DNA of 64,000 nt from Spongiactinospora sp. TRM90649 (GCF_029382225.1 NZ_JARLTC010000002.1:558001-622000); one strand, 5' to 3'; positions 31,560-40,804 are shown, counted from the first letter of the stretch. Notes: a model not told the origin generated them from the sequence alone. Translations and numbers: made by a program.

Positions 31560-32285
31560 ATGAGCAGCATGACCTCCACACCCCCGTCCGCCGCCCGTCG
31601 CCGCTGGTGGTGGGCATTATGGGGGCTCATGGCCGTCTCGGCGGTCAGCATCGCCGCCTTCGCGCTGCCCCCCTACCTGACCGGGAACCCCGCCGACGCC
31701 ACCCTGCCGCTCGACCCCGATGTGGCGCTGCACTACCTGTCGCTCGTCGCCCACGCCGTGCCCGGCGGCCTAGCCTTGATCCTCGGCCCGCTGCAGTTCC
31801 TCACCCCGCTGCGCAACCGCCGCCCCCGCCTGCACCGGATCACCGGCCGGGTCTACATGATCTCCGTCGTGGCCGGCTCGATCATGGCCTTCTTCGCCGC
31901 CACGTTCTCCGTCAACGGCCTCCCGGCCCAGATCTCCTTCTACCTGCTGGCGGTCGCCTGGCTGTACTCGCTCTACATGGCATACGTGCACATCCGGCGC
32001 GGCGACGTGCAGATGCACCGGGTCTGGATGATCCGCAACTACGCGCTCACGCTGGCCGCGGTGTCCCTGCGCGTCTTCCTGCTCATCGGGATGGCGCTGA
32101 TGCCGTCGTTCCCCTCGCTGGAGTTCGGCGACGTCTACACCTCCAGCGCGTGGGCCGCCATCATGATCAACATCGTGGTGGCCGAGTACTTCGTCGTCCA
32201 CCGCGTCCTCAACCAAATGACTCGCCGTCGCAGGCGCCCCGAGTCCACCGCCTCCGCCGCACCGGCCGCCGCGCCGCTCGCCTGA
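31560..32285 (+). CDS. DUF2306 family membrane protein
   Basis: 241 residues with about six transmembrane segments (first near 17-38, LWGLMAVSAVSIAAFALPPY). The family signature is the charged loop RPRLHRITGRVYM near residue 95 and the later DVQMHRVWMIRNYALT. DUF2306 proteins have no proven function; they are typically controlled by an adjacent TetR, as here. AAGAAGGGA precedes the ATG. The last 25 residues form an Arg/Ala-rich cytoplasmic tail. Confidence 0.82.
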   Translation: MSSMTSTPPSAARRRWWWALWGLMAVSAVSIAAFALPPYLTGNPADATLPLDPDVALHYLSLVAHAVPGGLALILGPLQFLTPLRNRRPRLHRITGRVYMISVVAGSIMAFFAATFSVNGLPAQISFYLLAVAWLYSLYMAYVHIRRGDVQMHRVWMIRNYALTLAAVSLRVFLLIGMALMPSFPSLEFGDVYTSSAWAAIMINIVVAEYFVVHRVLNQMTRRRRRPESTASAAPAAAPLA

Positions 32286-32445
32286 CGTTCGGGAAGTGCG
32301 CTGCCGGACCGGCGCACGCCGTCCCCCGGCCCGCTGGATACGGTGGGCTGCGGTAACGGCACACGAACGTCAGGACGAACGACATGAGCACCCACGAGCA
32401 CGACGGGCTCGGCGACGGCACGCGGAAGACCTGATCGCCGACGTA

Positions 32446-33198
32446 CTACGGGCCCTCGGCGTCGCCGTCGGCGGCCGTCCGTAGTTCCTCGGCCCCCGCC
32501 CGCTGCCGCCACCGCTCCAGCACCTGCTGGTGGGCCTCGCTCACCATGAGCAGGAACTCGGCGGAGGCCGCGAAGCGGACCCCCGCAGGTGTCCCGGCCC
32601 CCATGACCTCGGCGCCGCGCCGCGCCTCGGCCGCCAGGACGTCGTTCATCCGCAGCGCCGCGAGTAGCGACCGCAGCCAGATCTGGTCGTCCATGACATA
32701 GCGCTCGCGCCGAGCGGTGCCCGGGAGCCGCTCCCGCCTGATCATGCCCTGCTGTTCGAGGAAAGCGACGGCGTGCGAGACCGACGCCGGGCTGACGCGC
32801 AGCCGCTCGACCAGGTCGGCGGCGGTCAGAGCACCCGTGTCGGTGATGTGGAGGCAGGCCAGCACCCGGGCCTCCATCCGGGGCAGCCCCTGCTGCACGA
32901 GAAGTTCGGTGAACGACTCCGTGAAGACCCGCACCGCCTCCGGATCGCGCCCGTGGCCGCCGTCGATGACCGGCGGGGCCGGGGGGCGGGTCCGCTTGTG
33001 CCGTCGCGCCCGGTGCCGGGTGGCCTCCTGCGCCCGCTCGGCCCCGTAGTCGTCGGGCCCGCCGTTGCGGGTGACCTCCCGCATGACGGTCGAGGCGGGC
33101 CGTCCCAGACGGCGGCCGATCTCGGCGTATCCGAGCCCTTCGGCCAGTCCGGCCGCGATCCGCCGACGCTCGTCGTCGCTGAGCCTGCCTCCTGGCAT
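32446..33198 (-). CDS. Fusion regulator: IS30-type HTH plus GbsR/MarR winged helix
   Basis: 250 residues. Residues 1-70 read LSDDERRRIAAGLAEGLGYA, then EIGRRLGRPASTVMREVTRN, which is the HTH_38 domain of IS30 transposases, followed by a basic linker. Residues ~85-240 are a GbsR/MarR winged helix (ARVLACLHITDTGALTAADL, LRVSPASVSHAVAFLEQQGM). Known in actinobacteria as a GbsR-like subgroup. Divergent from the beta-lactamase-fold gene over a 240-bp region with repeated CATTGCA boxes. Confidence 0.8.
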   Translation of the reverse strand: MPGGRLSDDERRRIAAGLAEGLGYAEIGRRLGRPASTVMREVTRNGGPDDYGAERAQEATRHRARRHKRTRPPAPPVIDGGHGRDPEAVRVFTESFTELLVQQGLPRMEARVLACLHITDTGALTAADLVERLRVSPASVSHAVAFLEQQGMIRRERLPGTARRERYVMDDQIWLRSLLAALRMNDVLAAEARRGAEVMGAGTPAGVRFAASAEFLLMVSEAHQQVLERWRQRAGAEELRTAADGDAEGP

Positions 33199-33260
33199 CG
33201 GTGCCGGCCCCCTGCTCGTCGTGTGGGTGCGTGGGGATCAGTATGCATTCACCGGCAGTC

Positions 33261-33388
33261 CATTGCAAAGCCGACCTAGTCATTCATTGCATTCAGCCTC
33301 AAGTTCATTGCAAAGTATGCTTCAGCGTGACGCTTGCAGCAGGGATTTTGATGCATTGCTTCATATTGACGGATTTATGAATGCAATG
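33261..33388. promoter_or_regulatory. CATTGCA operator array and promoter of the beta-lactamase-fold gene
   Basis: CATTGCA at 33261-33267, 33285-33291 and 33306-33312, CATTGCT at 33354-33360, and inverted TGCAATG at 33382-33388. Two boxes continue as CATTGCAAAG. The last two form an inverted pair (CATTGCTTCATA ... TATGAATGCAATG) around TTGACG (33366-33371), with TAGCGT 17 bp later as -10. The region is notably AT-richer than its surroundings. Likely bound by the divergent fusion regulator. Confidence 0.6.
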
Positions 33389-33438
33389 TAGCGTCGCAGA
33401 CGTTCAGAGATTCCCGAACGCCTGTGGGGAGACACACG

Positions 33439-34668
33439 ATGAGACACGGCAACGGCGGCTTCTCCGAAGCGGGCCTGCGCAGGTGGCGTGACGTGCTGGC
33501 ACGGCATGTCGAATCCGGGAGGATCCCTGGGCTGGTCGCCCTGGTCAGCCGGGGCGATGAGACGCACGTCGAGGCCATCGGGACCATGCGCCACGACGGC
33601 GGTCCGCCGATGAGCCGCGACACGATCTTCCGGATGGCCTCCACCTCCAAGCCGGTCACCGCCGCCGCGACGATGGTCCTGCTCGACGAATGCGGACTGC
33701 GGCTGGACGACCTGGTGCAGACCTGGCTGCCCGAACTCGCCGACCGGCAGGTGCTGAAGCGGATCGACGGCCCGCTGGACGACACCGTCCCCGCGCGGCG
33801 GCCGATCACCGTGCGGGACGTGCTGACCTCCACGTTCGGTCTCGGCATGGACATGACGTCGCTGGGCACCCCGATCATGAACGCGGTCTTCGGGCAGGGC
33901 CTCACGCCCGACCTGCCGGAGCCGATGCCCGAGCCGGACGAGTGGATGCGCCGCCTCGGCACGCTCCCGCTGATGCACCACCCCGGAGAGCACTGGCAGT
34001 ACCACATCGGCAACGACCTGCTCGGCGTCCTCGTCGCCAGGGTCACCGGTCGGTCGTTCGAGACGTTCCTGCGCGAACGCGCCTTCGGCCCGCTGGGGAT
34101 GAAGGACACCGGTTTCCACGTTCCGGCCGACCAGATTCACCGGCTGCCGCCCCTCTACGCCCCCGACCCGCAGACCGGCGAGTTCATGGTGTGGGACGAG
34201 GCCGAAGGCGGACGCTACAGCCGTCCCCCGGCGTTCCAGGGCGGCGGGGGCGGGCTGGTCTCCACCGTGGACGACTACCACGCCTACTTCCGCATGCTGC
34301 TGAACGGCGGGACGCACGGCGCCGAGCGAATCCTGTCCCGGCCCGCCGTCGAGCTGATGACCACCAACCGCCTCACCGCGGAGCAGACCGCCGCCCGGAC
34401 CGCCCTGGCCACCAACAACGTCCATATCTCATACGGCCAGGGACAGCACGGCGGCTGGGGTTTCGGCATGGCCGTGCGCACCTACCGCGGCGACTACGCC
34501 CCCACCGGCCAGTTCGGCTGGGACGGCGGCAGCGGCACCTCTACCTACGCCGACCCGACGACCGGCCTCACCGGCATCCTGCTCACCCAGGTCGGCATGA
34601 CCGTCCCGGCCCCGGCCCACGTCATCCACGACTTCTGGACCACCGTCTACCAGGCCCTCAACGACTGA
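33439..34668 (+). CDS. Serine beta-lactamase-fold hydrolase (class C/EstB-like)
   Basis: 409 residues from the ATG at 33439 with GGGGAG 7 nt upstream. The SxxK motif is STSK in FRMASTSKPVTAAA near residue 72. PGEHWQYHIGNDLLG carries the Tyr motif and FGWDGGSGTSTYADP replaces the KTG box. There is no signal peptide, so it is probably a cytoplasmic esterase/peptidase rather than a resistance enzyme. Followed at 27 bp by a conserved small gene; control by the divergent GbsR-like protein is likely. Confidence 0.85.
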   Translation: MRHGNGGFSEAGLRRWRDVLARHVESGRIPGLVALVSRGDETHVEAIGTMRHDGGPPMSRDTIFRMASTSKPVTAAATMVLLDECGLRLDDLVQTWLPELADRQVLKRIDGPLDDTVPARRPITVRDVLTSTFGLGMDMTSLGTPIMNAVFGQGLTPDLPEPMPEPDEWMRRLGTLPLMHHPGEHWQYHIGNDLLGVLVARVTGRSFETFLRERAFGPLGMKDTGFHVPADQIHRLPPLYAPDPQTGEFMVWDEAEGGRYSRPPAFQGGGGGLVSTVDDYHAYFRMLLNGGTHGAERILSRPAVELMTTNRLTAEQTAARTALATNNVHISYGQGQHGGWGFGMAVRTYRGDYAPTGQFGWDGGSGTSTYADPTTGLTGILLTQVGMTVPAPAHVIHDFWTTVYQALND

Positions 34669-34695
34669 CCCCGCTATTCGAAGGAGCACATGACC

Positions 34696-35103
34696 ATGTC
34701 CGTCACCCTTACCGACCAGGACAAGCTCACCCTGCGGACCGCCGCCTACGGCGCCGTCTCCCTGCTGGCCGCCGCCGACGCCACCGGCTCGCCGCACAAG
34801 GTCGCCACCGCGGGCTCCATCGCCCTGGCCTCCGCCACCGGCCCGATCGGCCACGTCCTGGCCGAGAAGTCGACGGCGGTCAACCTGGACGGCAAGACCG
34901 TGGCCGAACTCGCCGACCACGTACTGCCCGCCCTGACGGAGGCCATGAGCCTGCTCAACAAGCAGTCTTCAGCCGAGGCCGCCAACTTCCGCAACACCAT
35001 CATCGTCGCCATCGAGGCGGCCACCCAGGCCCACCGCGGCCAGCCCAGCCCCACCATGGCCGACATGACCAACAAAATCACCACAGCCCTCGACGCCTCC
35101 TGA
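34696..35103 (+). CDS. Conserved hypothetical protein, co-transcribed with the hydrolase
   Basis: 135 residues from the ATG at 34696, which stands 9 nt after AAGGAG; the ATG at 34690 is only 3 nt away. The sequence (DQDKLTLRTAAYGAVSLLAA, SPHKVATAGSIALASATGPI, then a C-terminal TMADMTNKITTALDAS) belongs to a conserved actinobacterial family without known function. It is helical and soluble, without a signal sequence. It follows the beta-lactamase-fold gene by 27 bp. Confidence 0.65.
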   Translation: MSVTLTDQDKLTLRTAAYGAVSLLAAADATGSPHKVATAGSIALASATGPIGHVLAEKSTAVNLDGKTVAELADHVLPALTEAMSLLNKQSSAEAANFRNTIIVAIEAATQAHRGQPSPTMADMTNKITTALDAS

Positions 35104-35140
35104 CCCACGAGTCTCATCACCCCCACCCTCGGTCCGCTCC

Positions 35141-35201
35141 TGCCATCCGTACGGCCCCCTTCCGTACGGTGCTGCCATCCGTACGGCCCCCATCCGTACG
35201 G
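35141..35201. repeat. Two 29-bp direct repeats carrying four CCGTACGG palindromes
   Basis: 35141-35169 and 35173-35201 differ at one base. Each has TGCCATCCGTACGGCCCCC followed by a second CCGTACGG. Because the octamer is self-complementary each unit can fold into a hairpin. It starts 38 bp after the stop of the upstream gene and could act as its terminator. Confidence 0.75.
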
Positions 35202-35364
35202 CAGGCAGCGGTGCCGGCCGACGCCCGTGCCCGCTCACGGCCCGGTCCCCGGCGTTTCCCGGGAGCGGCCACGTCTCACCGTTACGGCACCGGCTATCCA
35301 CATCCACGCCACTACGCATGGAGACGTCCCCGCCGCACGCCGCGCCATCCGCACCGCTCAGAAC

Positions 35365-35425
35365 CCAAAGGCCCTCGCTGCGCTCGGACGCGCCTTCTTG
35401 GGTCGGGCTTCGCCCGACGCTTGCG
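35365..35425 (+). repeat. Dispersed ~60-bp intergenic element, copy C
   Basis: Same layout as copies A and B: CCTCGCTGCGCTCGGACG, spacer, hairpin GTCGGGC-TTC-GCCCGAC, and a TTGCGCC end. It lies in an 820-bp gap (35104-35923) in which I find no credible gene. Confidence 0.8.
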
Positions 35426-35710
35426 CCTCAGGTCGGTCGTCTGGATTCGGTGTCATTGCCCCAACACCACTCGGGCGCATGCCTCAACGACCAACCCCAA
35501 CATGATCTGCCTGCCAATTCCGTGAGGCGGCGTTCGAAACCTTCGCATGCGGTGGGTCGCGTCCCGCGGGCTGGTGGAACTTTGGTGCGGCCGGAGCAGC
35601 CGACCTGCGCGATGTCGCGCGTGTCCACCGTCGGGGCCGTGACGGTGACAGGCCGCGCGTTCGCGCAGATCACGGCGCTCAGCTCTGTGTTCGCCCAGCA
35701 GAGCCACCGT

Positions 35711-35738
35711 TCCTTGAACACTCCTCCTTGAACACTCC
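35711..35738. repeat. 14-bp tandem duplication TCCTTGAACACTCC
   Basis: Two perfect adjacent copies in a non-coding stretch. It could be slippage or the footprint of an excised element. The surrounding 35426-35710 shows no recognisable coding sequence on either strand. Confidence 0.7.
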
Positions 35739-35867
35739 CCGATGTCCGATATGACCGCTCCCATTCACACCACTCGGCGGGGCACCATCTCGGTCTGCGG
35801 TCTGGTTCGCATCACGACGGTGTTGAGCAGGTGGGATCGGGCGCCGATGAGAAATGGCGCCGACAGT

Positions 35868-35881
35868 CGTCTAAGTAGACG
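35868..35881. promoter_or_regulatory. Palindrome CGTCTAAGTAGACG upstream of the RibD_C gene
   Basis: A perfect 14-bp palindrome 42 bp before the start of the reductase gene, in the position expected for an operator or promoter element. No regulator gene is adjacent. Confidence 0.4.
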
Positions 35882-35923
35882 TCCGGTGAAAACGCGCTGC
35901 GCGCATCAAGGGAGAGCAACGAG

Positions 35924-36493
35924 ATGAGACCACTTCGATACTCGATCAACGTCACGCTCGACGGCTGCTGCCATCACGAGGCAGGGCTCCTCCCGGACGA
36001 GGAGTCGATGCGTTACTGGACCGCCGAGATGGAGCGAGCCGATGCCCTGCTGTTCGGCCGGGTGACCTACGAGATGATGGAGTCGGCGTGGCGGAAGCCG
36101 GCCACTGACACGTGGCCTGACTGGATGGATGAGTGGCAGATCCCGTTCGCCGAGACCATCCACCGGGCAAAGAAGTACGTCGTGTCGAGCACGCTGAGCG
36201 CGGTCGATTGGAATGCCGAGCTGGTGCGAGGCGACTTCGGGCAAGCGGTTCAGCGGCTCAAGCAGGAGTCAGGCGAGGGCCTGTGGGTGGGTGGCGTGAC
36301 GCTCCCCCTGGCATTGGCAGATCTGGGACTGATCGACGAGTACGAGTTCCTTGTGCAGCCGGTCCTTGCCGGACACGGACCGACGTTGCTCGCCGGTCTG
36401 CGCGAGCGCATCCAGCTCGAGCCCGTGGACCGCCGTGAGTTCCGGTCGGGGGCGGTCGCCCTGCGATACCGGCCCACGCGAGTTACGGCTTGA
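35924..36493 (+). CDS. Dihydrofolate-reductase-family (RibD C-terminal domain) protein
   Basis: 189 residues with GGGAGAG upstream. It starts MRPLRYSINVTLDGCCHHEA, then ADALLFGRVTYEMMESAW, AKKYVVSSTLSAVDWNAEL, and GLWVGGVTLPLALADLGLID with the late EYEFLVQPVLAGHGPTLLAG. These are the blocks of single-domain RibD_C reductases (YwjB/YyaP-like), which bind NADPH. Physiological substrate unknown. It is alone, flanked by two gene-poor stretches. Confidence 0.85.
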   Translation: MRPLRYSINVTLDGCCHHEAGLLPDEESMRYWTAEMERADALLFGRVTYEMMESAWRKPATDTWPDWMDEWQIPFAETIHRAKKYVVSSTLSAVDWNAELVRGDFGQAVQRLKQESGEGLWVGGVTLPLALADLGLIDEYEFLVQPVLAGHGPTLLAGLRERIQLEPVDRREFRSGAVALRYRPTRVTA

Positions 36494-37205
36494 AGTGATT
36501 CATCCTGGCACGTTGGCCGCCTCGCGACAGAACGACGGCTCGGAGTCGCGCCGGCCACGCTGGCCGTTCCCCCGAACGCGCCGGACATATCGACGGGGGA
36601 CATCGCCCCGAGGTGCCGGTAGCGGGCAGGGCAAACGTTGCGAATCGCCGTATACAGCTCGACCTTGGTCGTCGCTACGCGCATGGGGTCCCCAAACGGG
36701 AGAAGCACACCGACTCTCCCACCGCAAGGACCCCACTGCCGTCAAAACTCGGCGACATCACCCCTCACCACACGAAGCCGCCTTCCCTGCCCCGGCAACA
36801 AACACCTTCGCATCCACCCAGGCAGACGAGTCCCACAGGCCGGGCAGCACCGCCCGTCCGTCACCGGCATGCCACCACACTGGCTCAACCCTCAGCATGA
36901 GCACCAGGACCCTCAGGGCCACGACCACCGCACCCACGTCCCCGGCCCTCTCTCATGCCTTCCATTCATCCCGGGGACGGTGGTGTCCGAGATCAAGAGT
37001 TCAGCAACACCCTCTTAGGCACTGAGCAGCACGAACGGCAGGACGCGCGGCAACGCGGGCACCTGGGGACCAACGAGCCGACAGCCGGTGCCGTAACGGC
37101 GAGATCGACCACTCCTGGGAAACGCCGGAAACCAGACAGTGGCCAGACACGGGCCTCGGCTGGTGCCACTGCGTGCCGTACCGAAGGCCCACCGTAGAAA
37201 TGCGG
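36494..37205. other. Gene-poor stretch with a probable IS21-type transposase fragment
   Basis: No intact gene in 712 bp. On the minus strand 36625-36684 reads MRVATTKVELYTAIR, like the N-terminus of IS21-type IstA transposases, then loses similarity. Upstream of it on the same strand (about 36754-36870) a 37-codon frame has CCPACGTRLPGW, a possible zinc-ribbon remnant. No terminal inverted repeats or target duplication could be fixed by eye. Best read as decayed mobile-element DNA. Confidence 0.35.
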
Positions 37206-37236
37206 CGGCCCGCGCCGTAGGGAGCGGCGCGGGCCG
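37206..37236 (-). terminator. Terminator of the LppX-like lipoprotein gene
   Basis: Perfect 12-bp stem CGGCCCGCGCCG / CGGCGCGGGCCG with a 7-nt loop, 18 bp beyond the stop codon. Confidence 0.75.
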
Positions 37237-37254
37237 GCGGTGGGATGTGGTACG

Positions 37255-38085
37255 TCAGTTGGTCTGCGTGCGGTTCGGGATCTCGCCGACCTCGCTGGCC
37301 GGAGGGGCGGTGATCTCGACGGGCTCGTTGTAGCCCTTGAACATCATGGTGGCGTTGAACTTGCCGCGGTCGGCCTCGCCGCTCATGGTGATCTTGCGGG
37401 GCAGGCTCTGCGCGTCGGCCCACAGGTCGAACTTCATGTTCTTGACCTCGCCGAAGCTCTGGGACGCCTGGTCGCGGTGGGCCGGGTCGAGCAGCTTGAC
37501 GGCCTCCTCGACCGGGAAGGTCCCGGAGTAGTGGGTGGTGTCGACGCCGCCCACGCTCTCGGTGCCCACGGACTTCACGTCCTTGGACGCGGTGACCAGC
37601 TTGACGGCGGCCGAGAGGTCGAACTGCTGGATGCGGCCGAGGGCGTTCTGCGCCTCGGTGCGGCCCTGGCCGTCGAGGTCGGAGACCGACGCCTTGATCC
37701 ACGGCTTGGTGACACCGGTCATCGACTTCAGGGCGTCGAGCTTGATGTACGCGGTGTCGCCGACGAGGATGGCGCGGGCCCCACCCGGCAGGTTGTTCTG
37801 ACCGAAGCTCACCGTGTCGAGTGTGAGATCGACGGCGAGCTGCGGCTTGCTCTGGTACACCATGCGGCCCTGCACCTTACCGGCGCCGCCGTCGGGGTGG
37901 GAGAAGTCGGCTACGGCGTCCACGGTGTAGCTGCTGACGGCCTCGGCCTGCTGGGCGCTCTGCGCCACGGCCTCGGCCGCGGCCAGCTTAACGCTGCCGA
38001 GTTGCGGGCTCGTTGAGCCGCACCCGGTGAGGACGACCGCGCTGGCGGCGCCCACGGCGGCGATCGCGAGAGTAATCCGGCGCAT
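37255..38085 (-). CDS. LppX/LprG-like lipoprotein
   Basis: 276 residues. Signal MRRITLAIAAVGAASAVVLTGC with the lipidated Cys22. The mature part (ADFSHPDGGAGKVQGRMVYQ, LVGDTAYIKL, DLWADAQSLPRKITM) has the alternating strand pattern of the LolA-like LppX_LprAFG fold, which carries lipids across the cell envelope in mycobacteria. Related proteins in Streptosporangiales are annotated only as lipoproteins. Monocistronic; an Ala-rich helix near residues 30-50 precedes the fold. Confidence 0.72.
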   Translation of the reverse strand: MRRITLAIAAVGAASAVVLTGCGSTSPQLGSVKLAAAEAVAQSAQQAEAVSSYTVDAVADFSHPDGGAGKVQGRMVYQSKPQLAVDLTLDTVSFGQNNLPGGARAILVGDTAYIKLDALKSMTGVTKPWIKASVSDLDGQGRTEAQNALGRIQQFDLSAAVKLVTASKDVKSVGTESVGGVDTTHYSGTFPVEEAVKLLDPAHRDQASQSFGEVKNMKFDLWADAQSLPRKITMSGEADRGKFNATMMFKGYNEPVEITAPPASEVGEIPNRTQTN

Positions 38086-38278
38086 TTCTATTTAAGTCCC
38101 TTCATTTCCCCCTGCTCTGCTACCGACCCTACGCGCCGGAGGAGGCGTGTGGGCCGCGGTCCCCGGCAGATCCGGGTTAGTTCCGGGTTTACCCTGAGAA
38201 GCCGCCATTATCAGAATGTCCGCGAAATCTTCACGAAATGAACTCATTAGAACGACAAAAGCGCAGGTGAAAGCACAG

Positions 38279-38308
38279 AACCCCCGCCACCATGCGGTGA
38301 CGGGGGTT
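38279..38308 (-). terminator. Terminator of the rplKA operon
   Basis: Outer stem AACCCCCG (38279-38286) / CGGGGGTT (38301-38308) and inner stem CACC/GGTG, 17 bp past the rplA stop. The 194 bp between the lipoprotein start and this hairpin (38086-38278) hold no gene. Confidence 0.75.
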
Positions 38309-38324
38309 TCGGTGAGTACAGGCG

Positions 38325-39044
38325 TCAGGCGGTTGCTTCGCCGACCAGGCCGCGGGTGACGTTGGGGTCGACCGGGATGCCGGGGCCCATGGAGGTGCTG
38401 AAGGTGACCTTCTTCAGGTAGCGGCCCTTGGCGGCGGACGGCTTGAGCCGGAGCACCTCGTCGAGGGCGGCGGCGTAGTTCTCGATGAGCTGGTTCTCGC
38501 TGAACGACGACCGGCCGATGATGAAGTGCAGGTTGGCGTGGCGGTCGACGCGGAACTCGATCTTGCCGCCCTTGATCTCGGTGACGGCCTTGGTCACGTT
38601 GGGGGTGACGGTGCCCGTCTTCGGGTTGGGCATCAGGCCACGCGGGCCGAGCACGCGGCCGAGGCGGCCGACCTTGCCCATCAGGTCGGGCGTGGCCACG
38701 ACGGCGTCGAACTCGCCGAGGCGGTTGCCCTTGGAGATCTCGTCGATCAGCTCGTCGGCGCCGACAATGTCGGCGCCCGCCTGACGGGCCTCCTCGGCAC
38801 GGTCACCGGTCGCGAAGACCAGGACCCGGGCGGTCTTGCCGGTGCCGTGCGGGAGGTTGACGGTGCCGCGCACCATCTGGTCGGCCTTGCGGGGGTCGAC
38901 GCCCAGCCGCAGGGCCACCTCGACGGTGGCGTCGAACTTGGTGGCCGAGGTCTCCTTGGCCAGCCTGGCCGCGTCGGCCGGGGTGTAGAGCTGGTCTCTG
39001 TCGATCTGTGCCGACGCGTTGCGGTAGCTCTTGCTGCGCTTCAC
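38325..39044 (-). CDS. rplA: 50S ribosomal protein L1
   Basis: 239 residues, starting [20 protein letters not shown], with [40 protein letters not shown] and the L1 end [14 protein letters not shown]1 forms the E-site stalk and in many bacteria represses its own operon. It lies 99 bp after rplK. In most relatives rplJ follows closely; here about 12.4 kb of other genes intervenes. Confidence 0.98.
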   Translation of the reverse strand: MKRSKSYRNASAQIDRDQLYTPADAARLAKETSATKFDATVEVALRLGVDPRKADQMVRGTVNLPHGTGKTARVLVFATGDRAEEARQAGADIVGADELIDEISKGNRLGEFDAVVATPDLMGKVGRLGRVLGPRGLMPNPKTGTVTPNVTKAVTEIKGGKIEFRVDRHANLHFIIGRSSFSENQLIENYAAALDEVLRLKPSAAKGRYLKKVTFSTSMGPGIPVDPNVTRGLVGEATA

Positions 39045-39143
39045 TGCTCACTCCTGTGTGGACGAGTGTCGTGGTCGGGGCCAGCGCTCGGGCCCTCCCA
39101 CTGAGGAAAAGTCTGGAACGACGAAGGACGACGAGGAACGACG

Positions 39144-39575
39144 TCAGTCGGCGACGGTGACGCCCATCGACCGGGCGGTGCCGGCGATGATCTTCTCGGC
39201 GGCCTCGATGTCGTTGGCGTTGAGGTCCTGCATCTTGGTCTCGGCGATCTGCCGCAGCTGCTCCCTGGTGAGCTTGCCCACCTTGTCGCGGTGCGGGTTG
39301 GCGCTGCCCTTGTCGAGACCGGCGGCCTTCTTGATCAGCTCAGGCGCCGGGGGCGTCTTGGTGATGAAGACGAAGCTGCGGTCTTCGAAGATGGTGATCT
39401 CGACGGGGATGATGTTGCCCCGCTGGGCGTCGGTCGCAGCGTTGTACTGCTTCACGAAGTCCATGATGTTGACGCCGTGCGGACCGAGGGCGGTACCGAC
39501 GGGCGGGGCGGGCGTGGCCTGTCCGGCGGGGAGCTGGACCTTGACCAGGGCCGCGATCTTCTTCTTAGGAGGCAT
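39144..39575 (-). CDS. rplK: 50S ribosomal protein L11
   Basis: 143 residues from the ATG at 39573-39575 ([20 protein letters not shown]), preceded by [30 protein letters not shown] and the C-terminal rRNA-binding part [20 protein letters not shown] are typical. L11 is part of the GTPase-associated centre and the site of thiostrepton action. It follows nusG by 91 bp. Confidence 0.98.
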   Translation of the reverse strand: MPPKKKIAALVKVQLPAGQATPAPPVGTALGPHGVNIMDFVKQYNAATDAQRGNIIPVEITIFEDRSFVFITKTPPAPELIKKAAGLDKGSANPHRDKVGKLTREQLRQIAETKMQDLNANDIEAAEKIIAGTARSMGVTVAD

Positions 39576-39666
39576 CTGTCCTTCTCCGGGTCTTGTCTTC
39601 GAGACCCCGTGGGCATGGTGGATCGACACACCACCACGGGGACGAGTAGCTAGTCTACGCGATTGC

Positions 39667-40479
39667 TCAGATCTTCGAGACCTGGTTGAACGACAGCTCC
39701 ACCGGGGTCTCCCGGCCGAAGATCGAGACGAGCACCTTCAGCTTCTGCGACTCGGCGCTGATCTCACTGACGGTCGCGGGCAGCGTGGCGAACGGCCCGT
39801 CCATGACGGTGACGGACTCGCCGACCTCGAAGTCGACCGTCGCCGGAGCGGCCTTGGAAGAGGCCCTCTTGGACTCCTCGGCGGGCTCGGGAGCGAGCAG
39901 CTTGGCGACCTCGTCGAGGTTGAGCGGGCTCGGCTTGTTGGAAAGGCCCACGAAGCCGGTGACGCCGGGGGTGTTGCGGACCGCGGCCCAGGACTCGTCG
40001 GAGAGGTCCATCCGGACCAGGACGTAGCCGGGCAGCACCCGCTCCTTGACCGGGACCTTCTTACCGCTCTTGAACTCGGTGACGGTGTGGGTGGGCACCT
40101 CGACCTGGAAGATGAAGTCTTCCATGTTGAGCGAGCCGATCCGGGTCTCGATGTTGGACTTCACCCGGTTCTCGTAACCGGCGTAGGAGTGGATGACGTA
40201 CCACTCACCCGGGAGGCCGCGCATCTGGCGCTTGAATTCCTCGACCGGGTCGATGTCGGAGAGCTCCGGAAGAACGTCACCGTCGTCATCGACGGCCGTG
40301 GCGTCGTCGTCGGACTCGCCGGGAGCCCCCGGCTCAGACGCTTCGGCCGACTCGGACGCCTCAGGCGATTCCTCGGACTCCACCGCCTCGACGCTCTCGT
40401 CTACGGCCTCGATCGCCTTGTCCGGCTCGCTGTCCCACTTCTCGCGGGATCCGCCGGCCGACAGTGGGGACTCGGACAC
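39667..40479 (-). CDS. nusG: Transcription elongation/antitermination factor NusG
   Basis: 270 residues from the GTG at 40477-40479 ([10 protein letters not shown]), about 5 nt after GAAAGAG. Residues 1-85 are a strongly acidic, disordered extension rich in Glu, Asp and Ser. The NGN domain then begins [20 protein letters not shown] and the KOW domain is [20 protein letters not shown]. It couples RNA polymerase to Rho or the ribosome (S10). The extension is common in actinobacteria. It follows secE by 76 bp. Confidence 0.97.
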   Translation of the reverse strand: MSESPLSAGGSREKWDSEPDKAIEAVDESVEAVESEESPEASESAEASEPGAPGESDDDATAVDDDGDVLPELSDIDPVEEFKRQMRGLPGEWYVIHSYAGYENRVKSNIETRIGSLNMEDFIFQVEVPTHTVTEFKSGKKVPVKERVLPGYVLVRMDLSDESWAAVRNTPGVTGFVGLSNKPSPLNLDEVAKLLAPEPAEESKRASSKAAPATVDFEVGESVTVMDGPFATLPATVSEISAESQKLKVLVSIFGRETPVELSFNQVSKI

Positions 40480-40555
40480 GGTGACTCTTTCTCTTTCCTC
40501 GGTGGGCTGCTGGCAATACCGGCGGGCGCGACCGCCGGTATCGGCTCCGGAACGC

Positions 40556-40804
40556 TCAGGAACCGCCGAAGACCGCCAGCACACCCTCCGTAAGCAGGAA
40601 GTCTAGCGCGGACACGATGGCGACCATGATCAGTACGAAGACCAGGACGACCATGGTGTAAGTGATGAGGTCCTTACGCGTCGGCCAGATGACCTTGCGC
40701 AGCTCCGCGACCACCTGCCGGTAGAACAGGGCAGGCGTGGTGCGCTTCTTCTTGGGACTGGGAGCCGGCTTGTCCGAAGTCTCGCCGCGCGTGTCGATCG
40801 CCAC
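40556..40804 (-). CDS. secE: Preprotein translocase subunit SecE
   Basis: 82 residues from a GTG at 40802-40804. The family core [20 protein letters not shown] precedes a single transmembrane helix ([20 protein letters not shown]). An N-terminal basic, Pro/Lys-rich tail (SPKKKRTTP) lies in the cytoplasm. It forms the SecYEG channel and heads the secE-nusG-rplK-rplA run, 76 bp after tRNA-Trp. Confidence 0.96.
   Translation of the reverse strand: MAIDTRGETSDKPAPSPKKKRTTPALFYRQVVAELRKVIWPTRKDLITYTMVVLVFVLIMVAIVSALDFLLTEGVLAVFGGS

Noticed and set aside
35428-35721. Possible 97-codon minus-strand gene
   Set aside because: No ribosome-binding site, odd composition (many Trp and Cys), no family, and unlike neighbouring codon usage.
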